Assembly (NCBI RefSeq): GCF_023273875.1
Contig: NZ_CP096882.1
Location: forward strand, 4,526,001-4,590,000
DNA from: Pseudarthrobacter sp. SSS035
Lineage (GTDB): Bacteria > Actinomycetota > Actinomycetes > Actinomycetales > Micrococcaceae
Direction: 5' to 3'
Length of the DNA stretch: 64,000 bases
Shown here: one piece after another, positions 19,489-27,845 of the stretch
Numbering within the stretch: position 1 is the first letter of the stretch
How the letters are laid out: each line of letters begins with the position of its first letter
The notes under the pieces: model-generated
What the model was told of the DNA's origin: nothing
What the model saw: the letters and a program-made list of their open reading frames with translations, nothing else
Database searches by the model: none
Position numbers and translations under genes: made by a program

Positions 19489-19536
19489 ATGCCCCCACAT
19501 CCCAGCAAACGGAGGGCCTACTCGCCAGGTACCTGA
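19489..19536 (+). CDS. 15-residue reading frame in repeat copy A
   Basis: ATG to TGA encoding MPPHPSKRRAYSPGT, with AAAGGAGG 5 bases upstream of the ATG, a very good ribosome site. The same frame, length and site recur at 44019-44066 with three residue differences. Whether it is translated is unknown. It could be a leader peptide or just part of a conserved non-coding element. Confidence 0.3.
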   Translation: MPPHPSKRRAYSPGT

Positions 19537-19636
19537 GACCGCCAACCACACAATTTCATAGGCGCGCGCGGCGCCAGGCACAGTCCGCGGGCAGCGTCAG
19601 AGGGACGATGAGGGTCGATGTGCACACATTAAAGCA

Positions 19637-19660
19637 ATAACCCCTCTGACGAGGGGTTAT
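19637..19660 (-). terminator. Stem-loop behind the tRNA-like fragment
   Basis: ATAACCCCTC and GAGGGGTTAT form a perfect 10-bp stem with a TGAC loop. Read on the minus strand it directly follows the tRNA-like 3' end and is followed by TGCTTT, as a tRNA gene's own terminator would be. The equivalent places near 23090 and 44175 keep only parts of the stem. Confidence 0.65.
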
Positions 19661-19663
19661 GCG

Positions 19664-19684
19664 TGCCCGAGGTGGGACTCGAAC
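19664..19684 (-). other. tRNA-Leu-like 3' fragment, copy 1
   Basis: On the minus strand this reads GTTCGAGTCCCACCTCGGGCA: a T-loop, the 3' half of the T-stem and a 3' acceptor strand of the kind seen in tRNA-Leu (5' partner would be GCCCGAG). The bases before the T-loop (AATGCA) do not pair with the 3' T-stem, so this is not a functional tRNA. It looks like an attachment-site scar; it recurs at 23107 and 44194 in the same context. Confidence 0.6.
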
Positions 19685-19774
19685 TGCATTCCAGCCCCTG
19701 CAAACACTGGGAAGCCGAAAACATACCGAGTACGGCCCGGTCCAGCACCGGTACGGCCGAGTCCGGCGGCAACG

Positions 19775-19793
19775 GTGTGCACATTGTGCACAC
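19775..19793. repeat. 19-bp dyad, copy 3 (GTGTGCACA-T-TGTGCACAC)
   Basis: Perfect 9-bp arms, but with GGAC/GTCC changed to GCAC/GTGC on both sides. This paired change keeps the symmetry and argues that the dyad itself is maintained. Followed by CCCCTTTT. Lies ~90 bases from the tRNA-like fragment. Confidence 0.75.
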
Positions 19794-19862
19794 CCCTTTT
19801 CGGCTTCTGAACCCGCCCCCGGCCGCGACCGCGAGGTGCACGCGTAGCGGACCGGGTGCCGC

Positions 19863-20169
19863 TCAAACGATCTGAATCCGTTCGTCGCCGAGTTTCAACC
19901 TCGACACGAAGCGGGCCACCGACCGCTTCGACGTATATCCGCAAGGTGTCAACCTAGGCTCGGTCAATGTCATCGTCCTCTATCCGGGACACACTTTTCC
20001 GGCTGACGTGCGGCCGCTCAGCCAGCTGGACCTGTGTCAGCTCGCAGGCCTCGCGGAGCTCCCGAAGCCGGTACGCCCGGAACTGATCGAGCAGGTGCTT
20101 CTTACGGGCCTCTACCGCTTCGAGGTCAACAGGCCGCTTGGCCAAGAGTTCCTCTAATGATTTCGCCAC
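19863..20169 (-). pseudogene. HigA/XRE-type antitoxin remnant
   Basis: From GTG 20169 (AGGAGG 7 bases upstream) the frame has KSLEELLAKRPVDLEAVEAR and then an HTH, RLRELREACELTQVQLAE, as in short HigA-type antitoxins. An in-frame TAG follows DDDIDRA. Beyond it the same frame resumes VDTLRIYVEAVGGPLRVEV and, after removing one G, KLGDERIQIV and a stop. So the gene has one nonsense and one frameshift change. No toxin gene remains next to it. Confidence 0.75.
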
Positions 20170-20220
20170 CACCATGCCTCCTTTCTGCATCCCGTTCCGG
20201 AGCGGGCCCGAGCCGCGAAC

Positions 20221-20427
20221 TCAGGCCTCCTCAAGGCGCTTCAACAACCCAGCATCGTGGCGCAGCACGAAGTCCAAGCCAGCACTGACATCAGGACCGA
20301 GGCCGTGACGATGAGGGTCCAACTCGGGCCCTTAACGGACGCCATCCGGTTTGGAGGCGTGCGCCTCGTCCGCCCACTGACCCGCCCGAAGGACGCTGTC
20401 TTCTGGAAGAGGCCGGTTCATTTCCAT
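20221..20427 (-). pseudogene. RHH antitoxin remnant (relative of the Doc antitoxin)
   Basis: The N-terminus MEMNRPLPEDSVLRAGQ and the C-terminus SAGLDFVLRHDAGLLKRLEE align with the intact antitoxin at 1666-1872 (MAMNLRVPEDLDRRLDQ and SEGLDFVMSNDAELLTRLED). An in-frame TAA and indels separate the two halves. The cognate Doc gene is absent; the HigA remnant follows. Confidence 0.7.
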
Positions 20428-20494
20428 GCCCGATAGTACCAACGCATCAAGCAAAACAGTTCGTTAACGGACAAGTTCAACAGGCCATTGCTGA

Positions 20495-20522
20495 CACCAT
20501 TCGGTGACATAATGAAATGGTG
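20495..20522. promoter_or_regulatory. Candidate operator/promoter of the XRE-nucleotidyltransferase operon
   Basis: Inverted repeat CACCATT-N14-AATGGTG enclosing CATAAT (20508-20513), a likely -10 box, and ending next to the ribosome site AAGGAGG. The arrangement suits autorepression by the XRE protein. Confidence 0.4.
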
Positions 20523-20533
20523 AAGGAGGAAGT

Positions 20534-21154
20534 TTGACGAACTTGACCAGCATCGACACACCCGCGGCAGCCGGTGCGATCATCCGCGCCCGGCGCCAGG
20601 AACGCGGTCTTTCACAACAATCGCTTGCAGAGGCGACTGGGGTTTCACGGAAGTTCCTCGTTGACCTTGAGGCCGGCCACGAACGAGCCGAACTCGGCAA
20701 GACCATGGCCGTCCTCCGCACCCTCGGGCTGTCACTGACCGCCACCGAGCCTATGCCCCGCGGCCGCGACTACGACCCCGCGAGGCGGGACTACGCCGAA
20801 ACCTTCACCCAACTGATCGGCTCTCGGGACTTCGAGTACGCCATTAAGATGCTCGCCGACTACGCCACAGCCTCCCTCAAAGCCGGAAAACCGCTACTCC
20901 AACGCAGCCCCCGGCTCAAAGACCCGCACTGGTCCGCCGCCCTGGCCGGCATCACCAACTACACCGCGCACCAGCTCGGGCAACCCGCACCGTCCTGGAC
21001 CAAACGAATCAAACCCCTCAACGAAGCATGGATGCCGGCCGAGTCCTACCGGCACGTCGCGGAACCCATGAAGAAACTCACCATGTCACAAACACCCGCC
21101 GAACTCGCTGCCCTCAACGTCTTCATCCGCGTACGCAGCCTGGCCACCGCATGA
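20534..21154 (+). CDS. XRE-family antitoxin-type regulator
   Basis: 206 residues from TTG 20534, with AAGGAGG 4-5 bases upstream. Residues 13-68 are a HipB-like HTH (IIRARRQERGLSQQSLAE ... SRKFLVDLEAG). The rest is an unassigned helical domain. The stop overlaps the next gene's ATG, as in type IV-like pairs of an HTH protein with a nucleotidyltransferase. Likely antitoxin and autoregulator. The junction with the next gene is partly duplicated at 61446-61551. Confidence 0.75.
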   Translation: MTNLTSIDTPAAAGAIIRARRQERGLSQQSLAEATGVSRKFLVDLEAGHERAELGKTMAVLRTLGLSLTATEPMPRGRDYDPARRDYAETFTQLIGSRDFEYAIKMLADYATASLKAGKPLLQRSPRLKDPHWSAALAGITNYTAHQLGQPAPSWTKRIKPLNEAWMPAESYRHVAEPMKKLTMSQTPAELAALNVFIRVRSLATA

Positions 21155-21711
21155 GCGGCGGAGAACTCACCGCCGATCAAATCCGCGCACTCCTCCACGA
21201 ACTCGGCAGGCGCCTCCAGGCCCAAGGTGTCCATGGGGACATCAAACTCGTCGGCGGCGCCGCGCTCATCCTGCAAGGAATCGGCAACCGCCCCACCGCC
21301 GACATCGACGCCAGCTACGCCGACCCGTCCACTGTCAACGCCATCGTGGCCGAAATGGCAGCGGACTACGACCTTGCGCCTGATTGGCTGAACTCCAACG
21401 CCTCAGCCTTCGTCCCGGACAACGCCACCTGGGTTCAACTTGAACAACTGGACGGACTCACGATCCGGGCCGCGGACACCGAAACGCTCCTGGCGATGAA
21501 AATCGCCGCCGAACGAGACAAGGACACCCTCGACATAGCCCGGCTCCTCCGCCTGCTCAACATCACCAACGCCGACGACGCCGTCAACCTCGCCTACAAC
21601 AAATACGGCGACCACTCCATCCCCCTCGCCGCGGGCCGGGACAACTACCTCATCGTCGTCGACGACGCCCTCGACGCAGCCACAACCCTCGAACCCGAAT
21701 CCGGCGAGTAG
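21151..21711 (+). CDS. Nucleotidyltransferase-fold toxin-like protein (DUF6036/AbiEii-like)
   Basis: 186 residues from ATG 21151, overlapping the XRE stop by 4 bases; a longer frame from 21028 only re-reads the XRE gene. LVGGAALILQGIGNRPTADID near residues 31-50 fits the GG/S-x(n)-DxD start of polymerase-beta-type nucleotidyltransferases, and LLAMKIAAERDKDTLDIARL fits the helical region of AbiEii/DUF6036 proteins. In related pairs the transferase modifies tRNA or another NTP acceptor and the partner neutralises it; here that is inference. Confidence 0.72.
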   Translation: MSGGELTADQIRALLHELGRRLQAQGVHGDIKLVGGAALILQGIGNRPTADIDASYADPSTVNAIVAEMAADYDLAPDWLNSNASAFVPDNATWVQLEQLDGLTIRAADTETLLAMKIAAERDKDTLDIARLLRLLNITNADDAVNLAYNKYGDHSIPLAAGRDNYLIVVDDALDAATTLEPESGE

Positions 21712-21887
21712 ACCAAACGGACAACTGGTGCGAGCATCTGATCAACCACGCAGTACGCGTTCATCGAAGAGTCAAGCCTCGATGTACGGCTTCGCTCCAT
21801 GAACCGGGACTACGTCCACTGAGCGTAGGGGCGATCCGTTCGATCTCGCGTCCCGCCGAGATTTCATTTTAATAGAAAGGTTTCTCG

Positions 21888-22637
21888 ATGACTGACGGAA
21901 CGCGTGTAAATGATGAGTCATTGACAGAGGACCAGGGCAGCCGGCCACAGCGACGCGACGGTCTTCGGCATGATCCGAAGACACTGCCGGGTCTTGTTGA
22001 GACTCTCGGCCATCTGGAACGGTTGCTGTCATTCAATTTGAAGTCGATGGCCACATGCACGCCGATTCTCAATTTCTCTACGAGCTTTCACGATCTCCGA
22101 CGAATGCACCAGGAAGTTACTGCCCTCCGAGCGGCCATCTCGCGTGCCTCAACAATCATTGCGACTGATACTCCGCTCGCAGTCCGGTTTCCAGATGAGG
22201 AACAGACTTGGCTTCTGGAAGGTAAGCCTCTTTCGCCGAAGCAGTTGACCGTCTTGGCCACGCTTGCTGCCGATAACCCCGAGGCAGAGACGGTGGCTTA
22301 CTCGTCAATGATCTCGGATCTTGTCTTGGATCCGCCGCACGTTCGTTACTTCAAGGAACAGGCGCAAATCGAGGAGAACTTTCGGGTGGCCATGCATAAT
22401 CGTGCCCACGCTGTCGGGCAAAAGCCGGTGAGATGTGTGTCTCCAAGAATGGAAAGTCCACAAGCATGCACCAGGGACGCTACAACCGGTAGCGCACGAT
22501 CTGGATCGGAGTATCGGCTTCGTCCAGGCCCGTCGAGAAGCGGTACCAGAGTTACACAACACAGGCACGCCGGAGTTCCGGTGAACCTGTGGTCACACAA
22601 CGATGTAGGACTTCGTTTCCCATCGCCAAGGAACTAG
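21888..22637 (+). CDS. Hypothetical protein, probably frameshifted near its 3' end
   Basis: ATG 21888 follows GAAAGG 9 bases upstream. Residues 1-180 look like a soluble helical protein, less GC-biased than the neighbours. After about residue 182 the reading frame turns Arg/Ser/Pro-rich and unlike a protein. One of the other frames instead reads LQEWKVHKHAPGTLQPVAHD and AHDLDRSIGFVQARREA and stops at 22582. Removing one base in the TGTGTGT run near 22435-22441 would join the two. No family recognised; lower GC suggests acquisition. Confidence 0.5.
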   Translation: MTDGTRVNDESLTEDQGSRPQRRDGLRHDPKTLPGLVETLGHLERLLSFNLKSMATCTPILNFSTSFHDLRRMHQEVTALRAAISRASTIIATDTPLAVRFPDEEQTWLLEGKPLSPKQLTVLATLAADNPEAETVAYSSMISDLVLDPPHVRYFKEQAQIEENFRVAMHNRAHAVGQKPVRCVSPRMESPQACTRDATTGSARSGSEYRLRPGPSRSGTRVTQHRHAGVPVNLWSHNDVGLRFPSPRN

Positions 22638-23329
22638 ACGCCCCGGTTGGCCCGCGGCGCAGTTGCCCCGTAGCGGGGTTCTAAATGGAGGGCGCCGCAA
22701 ACGCTGCACTGAATCAACGTGGACACCCAATAGTGATTGGATCGCGGCGAACCCCATGGAATCCGCTGAGGCTCCCTTCCACAGGACCGATCCCAAGGTT
22801 CACCCGGCACCGTGTCGGCGGCAGTTCAACGCAGCGCCCAAGCCCGGATGGAATTTCACGCTTCGCCGGTTCACGGCCTAACACCGCCGCGGCTTCAACC
22901 ACCAATCCGTGTTGTGACTACCAAACTAGGCCACCAAGACCCTCTCAAGGCATGTAGCCCAGTCATTGGCACACCATGAAGGATCACAGACACGAACCCC
23001 TCGCGCAGCCCAAGCAAAGAGGCACCCACCATCCCCCCCGAGGGGCTACAAAAGCCGATTTGTGCACAGTCAAGGCACAGATAGGCCCCTGACCTGCGGA
23101 AACACTGTGCCCAAGGTGGGACTCGAACTGCATTCCAGCCCTTGCAAACACTGGGCACCCGCGGAAACATTCGGAATCCGGCCCGATCTGACCCATCTAC
23201 GACCCGCTCCGAGGCCCAATGTGTGGACATTGTCCACAGCCCCAATACGAACCCTCTGAGGCTTCTGTGCGAAGCCTGCTTGTTGCCCCGCCCCGCCCCG
23301 GGAACCCACCAGGCAGAAGCGCAGTGAGG
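22638..23329. other. Gene-free stretch with a short repeat copy
   Basis: No convincing frame. It holds the third copy of the tRNA-like fragment plus dyad (23102-23239) but none of the CATG-dyad block, so it is a partial element. It ends at the truncated ketopantoate reductase gene. Confidence 0.45.
23102..23239. repeat. Short repeat copy C: tRNA-like fragment plus dyad
   Basis: The tRNA-Leu-like 3' end is at 23107-23127 (minus strand), followed by the 'gcattccagcc-ttgcaaacactggg' spacer and the dyad GTGTGGACA-T-TGTCCACAG at 23221-23239. In this copy GTGCCCA and TGGGCAC flank the minus-strand unit and could pair like a 7-bp acceptor stem. Confidence 0.65.
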
Positions 23330-23709
23330 CCATCCAGGAACGCATCTGGGAAAAACTTGCCTTCAATGCCGCTCTGAACACCCCGCGCGCCGTGACAGGA
23401 CAAACCGTAGGCCAAATTGGAGCGAGCGCCCCGGCCCGCGAACTCGTGGCCCGCGTCGTCGACGAGACAATTGCCGTGGCAAAAACCCAAGGTGTCCACC
23501 TGTCTGGGGAGCGCGTCGATGCAGCCCTCGAGAATGCCTACCTGCACGCCGGTGAGCATAAGACCTCGATGCTCCAGGACCGGGAGGCGCGGCGCCGTAC
23601 GGAGGCTGACTACATTGGCGGGGCAATTGTTCGTCTCGGCGAGCAAACAGGTGTCTCTGCTCCCGTGCTCAACGCACTGACCACACTCGCGTCCGCGCCG
23701 ATCCAGTAG
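23330..23709 (+). pseudogene. 2-dehydropantoate 2-reductase (PanE/ApbA), C-terminal fragment
   Basis: The frame carries IQERIWEKLAFNAALNTPRA, ELVARVVDETIAVAK, HKTSMLQDREARRRTEADY and GGAIVRLGEQTGVSAPVLN. These are the C-terminal helical domain of ketopantoate reductase, with the KTSMLQD substrate-binding segment. The N-terminal Rossmann domain is gone, and the start merges into the repeat-bearing stretch. About 125 of ~300 residues remain, so it is a scar. Confidence 0.85.
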
Positions 23710-24060
23710 CACAACCCGGGCTCCGCTGGCGGCTGAACCCAACCGAAAATGAATTTGTCCAGAACGGGTCACTGCCCTGTATGTGTGCTCGAGTCCGCAG
23801 GGACTCCTCCAGCCCCGCACTGCATTGACCCCGAACTGGATGGACTCCGTGGCTTTTTAGGTCCGGCTCTTTGTGCGCTTCGCTCCCAAGACTCAAGGCC
23901 GGACCTATTCCAACTCCTGTTCAATGCCCATGCGTGCGCCGTCAAGACTGCCCAGTTGCCGGCACGATCGGTCCTCCCAGGTGTTGAGCCATTGAACTCC
24001 TGCGGCCCAGCCCATGCTCGGTAGCTGTCGAGCTGAAGATGGGCCCTCGGTATACGGGGC
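23710..24060. other. No gene recognised
   Basis: No protein-like frame. A wide inverted pair, AGGTCCGGC near 23860 and GCCGGACCT near 23905, could form a 9-bp stem over a long loop. The 3' end of the isomerase gene follows on the minus strand. Confidence 0.4.
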
Positions 24061-24759
24061 TTACCAGGACGGCAGTATGGGCAGCGGGCCGTCAGCGTCG
24101 ACGTTGTCGGTAACTCCGCGGGCCAGCCATTCGAGCAATCCTTCTCTGTCGGACGTTACTCGCAGGGCGCCGTCGCCGATCACCCACTCGTCGCGTTCCT
24201 CCGTCACGAGGGTCATCCCCGGCGCCCCTTGGGCACGCATCGTGCGCACGGCGGCTTCCAGGGCGTTGAGTACAGAGTCCGGGTCCGCTTCCTTTATGGT
24301 CCATGCGGTGTCGAGATCGTGGTGGTGAACCACGACCTCCGCGATCCGCAACGCCACAATGGACGTCGCAGGAATCTGCTTGCCGTGCAAGTGCACTTCC
24401 TCCGCGGCGATCTCCCCGCCGAGCCGAAGGGCCTGTTCGGCGAAATAGGCGGAGGACTGGCGGACTTTGCCCAGCAATTCCTGGCGCGGCAGGGCGGCCA
24501 GCTCGGCTATCTCTTGGGCGCGGGCCTCCCGCGAGGCATAGATTTGCTGCTCTTCGCCGGAGGTTGCCCAATCGATGAGCTTGACCAAGGCCAAGCCGTT
24601 CGAGGCGATGTGGGCAATGACATCTGCCCGGGTCCAACCCGTGCACAAGGACGGGGCGGCCATTTCGTCGTCGGACAGGGACTCTGCGGTGGCCATGAAC
24701 ATGTCGGTCTCCCGGCCCAGGCGGGACAGGTCCGAGTGCAGGCGTGCGGGATTGATCAT
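24061..24759 (-). CDS. Mycothiol-dependent maleylpyruvate isomerase family protein
   Basis: 232 residues. The N-terminal DinB-like four-helix domain has LCTGWTRADVIAHIASN (metal-binding His) and a later IAEVVVHHHDLDTAW with two more candidate metal ligands. This is the MDMPI layout. The family converts maleylpyruvate to fumarylpyruvate in gentisate breakdown, or does other mycothiol- or metal-dependent steps. No gentisate dioxygenase is nearby, so the substrate is open. AAGGTG precedes the ATG by 5 bases. Confidence 0.75.
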   Translation of the reverse strand: MINPARLHSDLSRLGRETDMFMATAESLSDDEMAAPSLCTGWTRADVIAHIASNGLALVKLIDWATSGEEQQIYASREARAQEIAELAALPRQELLGKVRQSSAYFAEQALRLGGEIAAEEVHLHGKQIPATSIVALRIAEVVVHHHDLDTAWTIKEADPDSVLNALEAAVRTMRAQGAPGMTLVTEERDEWVIGDGALRVTSDREGLLEWLARGVTDNVDADGPLPILPSW

Positions 24760-24925
24760 AAATTCACCTTATCCATTGGCCCGGATGCCGGCGGGCAATC
24801 CGGGCCAATGATTCATATTGAAATCGTACCGATCGATACCGTGCGTGATGGCTGTATGCGGCACGACGGAATCGGAAGTGCCCCGCCGATGCACGCTGAA
24901 CCGTGCATCGGCGGGGCACTCGGTA

Positions 24926-26402
24926 TTAGAGTCGCTTTACTCCAACCGTGTGGTCGGTGGTGAATTTGGCAATAGCCCAGTCGCCGTTGAACCGGCCCAG
25001 CCCGGAGTTGCCCTCGCCGCCGAAAGGCACGTGCGATTCGTCATGGACGGGCATCTCATTGAGATGCGTCATGCCGGCCTTGATGCCCAGGGCGAACTGC
25101 ACGCCGCGATCGAGGTCCTGGGTGAACACGGAACTGGATAGTCCGAATTCGGTGGCGTTGGCCAATTCCAGGGCGTGGGCTTCGTTGTTCGCCTTGAGGA
25201 TGCCCACCAATGGTCCAAAGATCTCCTCGCGGGCAATCTCCATGTCGGGACTGACGTCGGCGAACACATGCGGCGGCACGACCCGGCCTGTGATTTCGCC
25301 TTCGAGGACGGTGCGGGCGCCCTCAGCCTTGGCCGTCGCGATTTTCGTTTTCAGTCCTTCAAGCTGGCTGTCGTTAACCACCGGCCCCACCAGGGTCTGC
25401 GCAGAGGCAGGGTCGCCGAAGGGTACTCCGGAGGCTGCGGCGGTGAACCGCTCCACGAATTCATCGTAGAGCGGGGCCTCAACAATGATGCGGTTGACCG
25501 CCATGCAGATCTGTCCCTGATGCAGGAACTTGCCCAACACGGCAGCTTCCACTGCAGCATCCAGATTGGCGTCCGCAAAGGACTACCAGGGGCGCGTTAC
25601 CGCCGAGTTCCAAGGCAACGTGCTTGAGGTGCTTTCCGCCGGCGGCGAGTTTGCCAACGTTCTGCCCGATCGGCGTCGAGCCCGTGAAGGAAATCAGCCC
25701 GGGGACCGGGTGGGTGACGAAGTCGTCGCCGATCTCGGATCCGGCGCCCACCACCACGTTGAGTACTCCGGGTGGCAACCCCGCTTCCTCGAACACCCTC
25801 GCGAGGATCAGCCCGCCCGTAACTGGTGTGTCACTGGCCGGTTTGATGACCACGGCATTGCCCAGGGCGAGGGCCGGGGCCACTGAACGCTCGGAGAGGT
25901 GGAGCGGAAAATTCCACGGGCTGATGACGCCGACGACGCCGATGGGACGCCGGTAGACGCGCAACTCTTTGCCGGGCGTATTGGACTCAACTATGCGACC
26001 GTGAACCCGGGTGGGGAAGGAGGACGCCTCCAGGGTAATCCCGGCGGCCAGGGAGACCTCAACCTGGGCCTTGCCCACGGTGGAGCCGGACTCCTTGATG
26101 AGCCAATCCACTATTTCCTCGCGACGCTCCTCCAGGATCTGGGCTGCCCGGAGGATTACCTGGCGGCGGGCGGCTGGAGGCTGGGCGGCCCACTTCTTTT
26201 GTGCCGCTTCGGCAGCCCTGTATGCCTCGTCCAGGTCCTGCTTGTTGGCTTGGCGGATGGAAGCCAGCACCGAGTCGTCATACGGGTTGGTGACTGTCAA
26301 AGTCTTCTCGGACCTGCCCTCACGCCACGTTCCGCCGATGAACTGCTGGGTGACGGGCAGGCCGGCAAACGTCGCCGTGATTTCCAAGGTGGTTGTTGTC
26401 AT
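24926..26402 (-). pseudogene. Aldehyde dehydrogenase (benzaldehyde type), frameshifted
   Basis: From ATG 26402 (AGGAG 8 bases upstream) the frame follows an NAD-dependent aldehyde dehydrogenase: GVISPWNFPLHLSERSVAPA, FTGSTPIGQNV and LELGGNAPLVVL with the catalytic Glu. It then shifts. The rest (AAVLGKFLHQGQICMAVNR with the catalytic Cys, EEIFGPL, PFGGEGNSGLGRF) is in another frame to 24926. One extra A in the AAA run at 25577-25579 explains it. With the adjacent alcohol dehydrogenase and ben genes, benzaldehyde to benzoate is the likely reaction. Real mutation or base-calling error cannot be told apart here. Confidence 0.85.
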
Positions 26403-26474
26403 GGTTTGTGCTCCTATGAGGTTGTAGTGGGTGAAGTGGAGCCGGGGCGGCCCCTGCATTGGGTCCGCGGCTGG

Positions 26475-27575
26475 TCAGAAGATCAGGACAGGCTTGATGG
26501 CTTCGCCGGATTCGGAAGCGTCGAAGGCTTCGTTGATGTCCGAAAACGCAAACGTTTTGGTCAGCTTCTCCAGCGGGAACTTTCCTTGCTGCCAAAGCCG
26601 GATGAGCTGGGGAATGAACACCTGGGGCACGGAATCTCCTTCGATAATGGTGCGGAAATGCCATCCCTTGAGTAACGAGGCACCAACTTCGAAGGTCACC
26701 TCCGTTCCCGGGGCCGGGGCCCCGACGAGGGCCACCGTTCCACCGGTTCCCAGGATGTCGGCAGCCTGGCGCAGGACGGCGGGAATGCCCGTTGTGTCGA
26801 GGGCATAGTCGACGCCGCGCTCACCGGTGATCTGGGCTATCTCTGCTGCCACGTCCGTGGAGCGGCTGTTGATAACGTGGGTGGCCCCCAGCTCCTTTGC
26901 TGTGGCCAGCCGGGATTCAACGATGTCGACCGCAACAATGGTTGTCGCACCAACAGCGGCGGAAGCCATGAGGGCTGCGCAGCCAACCGCGCCGGTGCCG
27001 AAGACAACAATGCTGGAGCCCGGGCGTACGTCCAAAGAGTTGATGACTGCACCGGCCCCTGTCTGTAGGCCGCAACCGAGGGGGCCGAGCAACTCCAACG
27101 GAAGGTTCCCGTCCACCTTTACGACGCTGCGGACAGCCACGTTCACGTGCGTCGCGAAAGACGATTGACCGAAAAAGTGCGAGGAGACTGAGGCGTTTCC
27201 ATCGTTCAAGGCTGTCGAACCGTCGGGACGGGTACCGGAAAAATTGCGGCCGAAGAATTCGCTGCAGTACGCGGGTCGTCCTGTCAGGCATTGCCCGCAT
27301 GTTCCACAGGAATTGGCGGAAAGAACCACAGAATCTCCGACGGCGACAGAGGTCACCAAAGAACCGACCGCCTCCACTACGCCTGCCCCCTCGTGCCCGA
27401 GAACCGCCGGCAACGGAGTGGGGTAGACCTGGTCGCGGACGATCGCGTCGGTGTGACAGACGCCGGTTGCGACGAGCTTCACCCTGACCTCGTCGGGGTG
27501 GGGCTCGTCCAGTGAGAGTTGGACGATCTGGAAAGGAACTTTAGGTGCGGTAGCGAGGGCAGCAGTGACCTTCAT
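26475..27575 (-). CDS. Zn-dependent alcohol dehydrogenase, likely aryl/benzyl-alcohol type
   Basis: 366 residues of the class III-like family. Catalytic-zinc ligands are in GVCHTDAIVRD and LPAVLGHEGAGV, the structural-zinc cysteines in CGTCGQCLTGRPAYC, and the NAD loop is FGTGAVGCAALM. GPLGCGLQTGAGAVINSL fits aryl-alcohol dehydrogenases such as XylB. It would oxidise benzyl alcohol to benzaldehyde for the neighbouring aldehyde dehydrogenase, with which it is co-directional (72-base gap). Substrate inferred from context. Divergent from an AraC-type regulator. Confidence 0.82.
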   Translation of the reverse strand: MKVTAALATAPKVPFQIVQLSLDEPHPDEVRVKLVATGVCHTDAIVRDQVYPTPLPAVLGHEGAGVVEAVGSLVTSVAVGDSVVLSANSCGTCGQCLTGRPAYCSEFFGRNFSGTRPDGSTALNDGNASVSSHFFGQSSFATHVNVAVRSVVKVDGNLPLELLGPLGCGLQTGAGAVINSLDVRPGSSIVVFGTGAVGCAALMASAAVGATTIVAVDIVESRLATAKELGATHVINSRSTDVAAEIAQITGERGVDYALDTTGIPAVLRQAADILGTGGTVALVGAPAPGTEVTFEVGASLLKGWHFRTIIEGDSVPQVFIPQLIRLWQQGKFPLEKLTKTFAFSDINEAFDASESGEAIKPVLIF

Positions 27576-27845
27576 TGGAATGGCTCCTCAGGAGTAAGAC
27601 TTGGAGTAAGCGGTAATTGAAACGTTCAGCGAACGGCATTCGTTAGACGGTAGTCAGCGGCTTTCGGGGCCAAGGACCCGACGTTGGGCCTTGCAGCCGT
27701 CAAGCGTCTATGGTTGCCGCGAACAGTCCGTGCGTCCGGTTCGATGCCTATACTGTGACACGGAGCACAGCGGGCGGGGTTGTCCATAGGCGACATCGAG
27801 GTTGTCGATTGACGCCATCCTGCCGCACACAAGGAGGTGCCGTGC
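27576..27845. promoter_or_regulatory. Divergent promoter region, alcohol dehydrogenase / AraC regulator
   Basis: 270 bases between divergent start codons, with AAGGAGG (27831-27837) before the regulator. I see no perfect inverted repeat, as expected if the AraC protein binds direct half-sites. It must hold both promoters. Confidence 0.4.

Larger units (their letters stand above)
18861..19793. repeat. Long interspersed direct repeat, copy A
   Basis: About 0.93 kb with the same order and spacing as 43420-44327: a block containing 'tgaaacgcccctga', three CATG-dyad units (19059, 19193, 19403), a GTGTGGACA dyad (19295), a 15-codon reading frame (19489), a conserved 'cacacaatttcataggcgcg' block, a tRNA-like 3' fragment (19664) and a second dyad (19775). 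Identity is moderate up to ~19250 and near-perfect over parts of 19330-19480. There is no transposase or integrase inside. Confidence 0.85.

Noticed and set aside
19657..19944. Frames reading EVGLE-like peptides over the tRNA-like fragments
   Set aside because: Such peptides are typical artefacts of translating antisense tRNA sequence; the same occurs at 23.1 and 44.2 kb.
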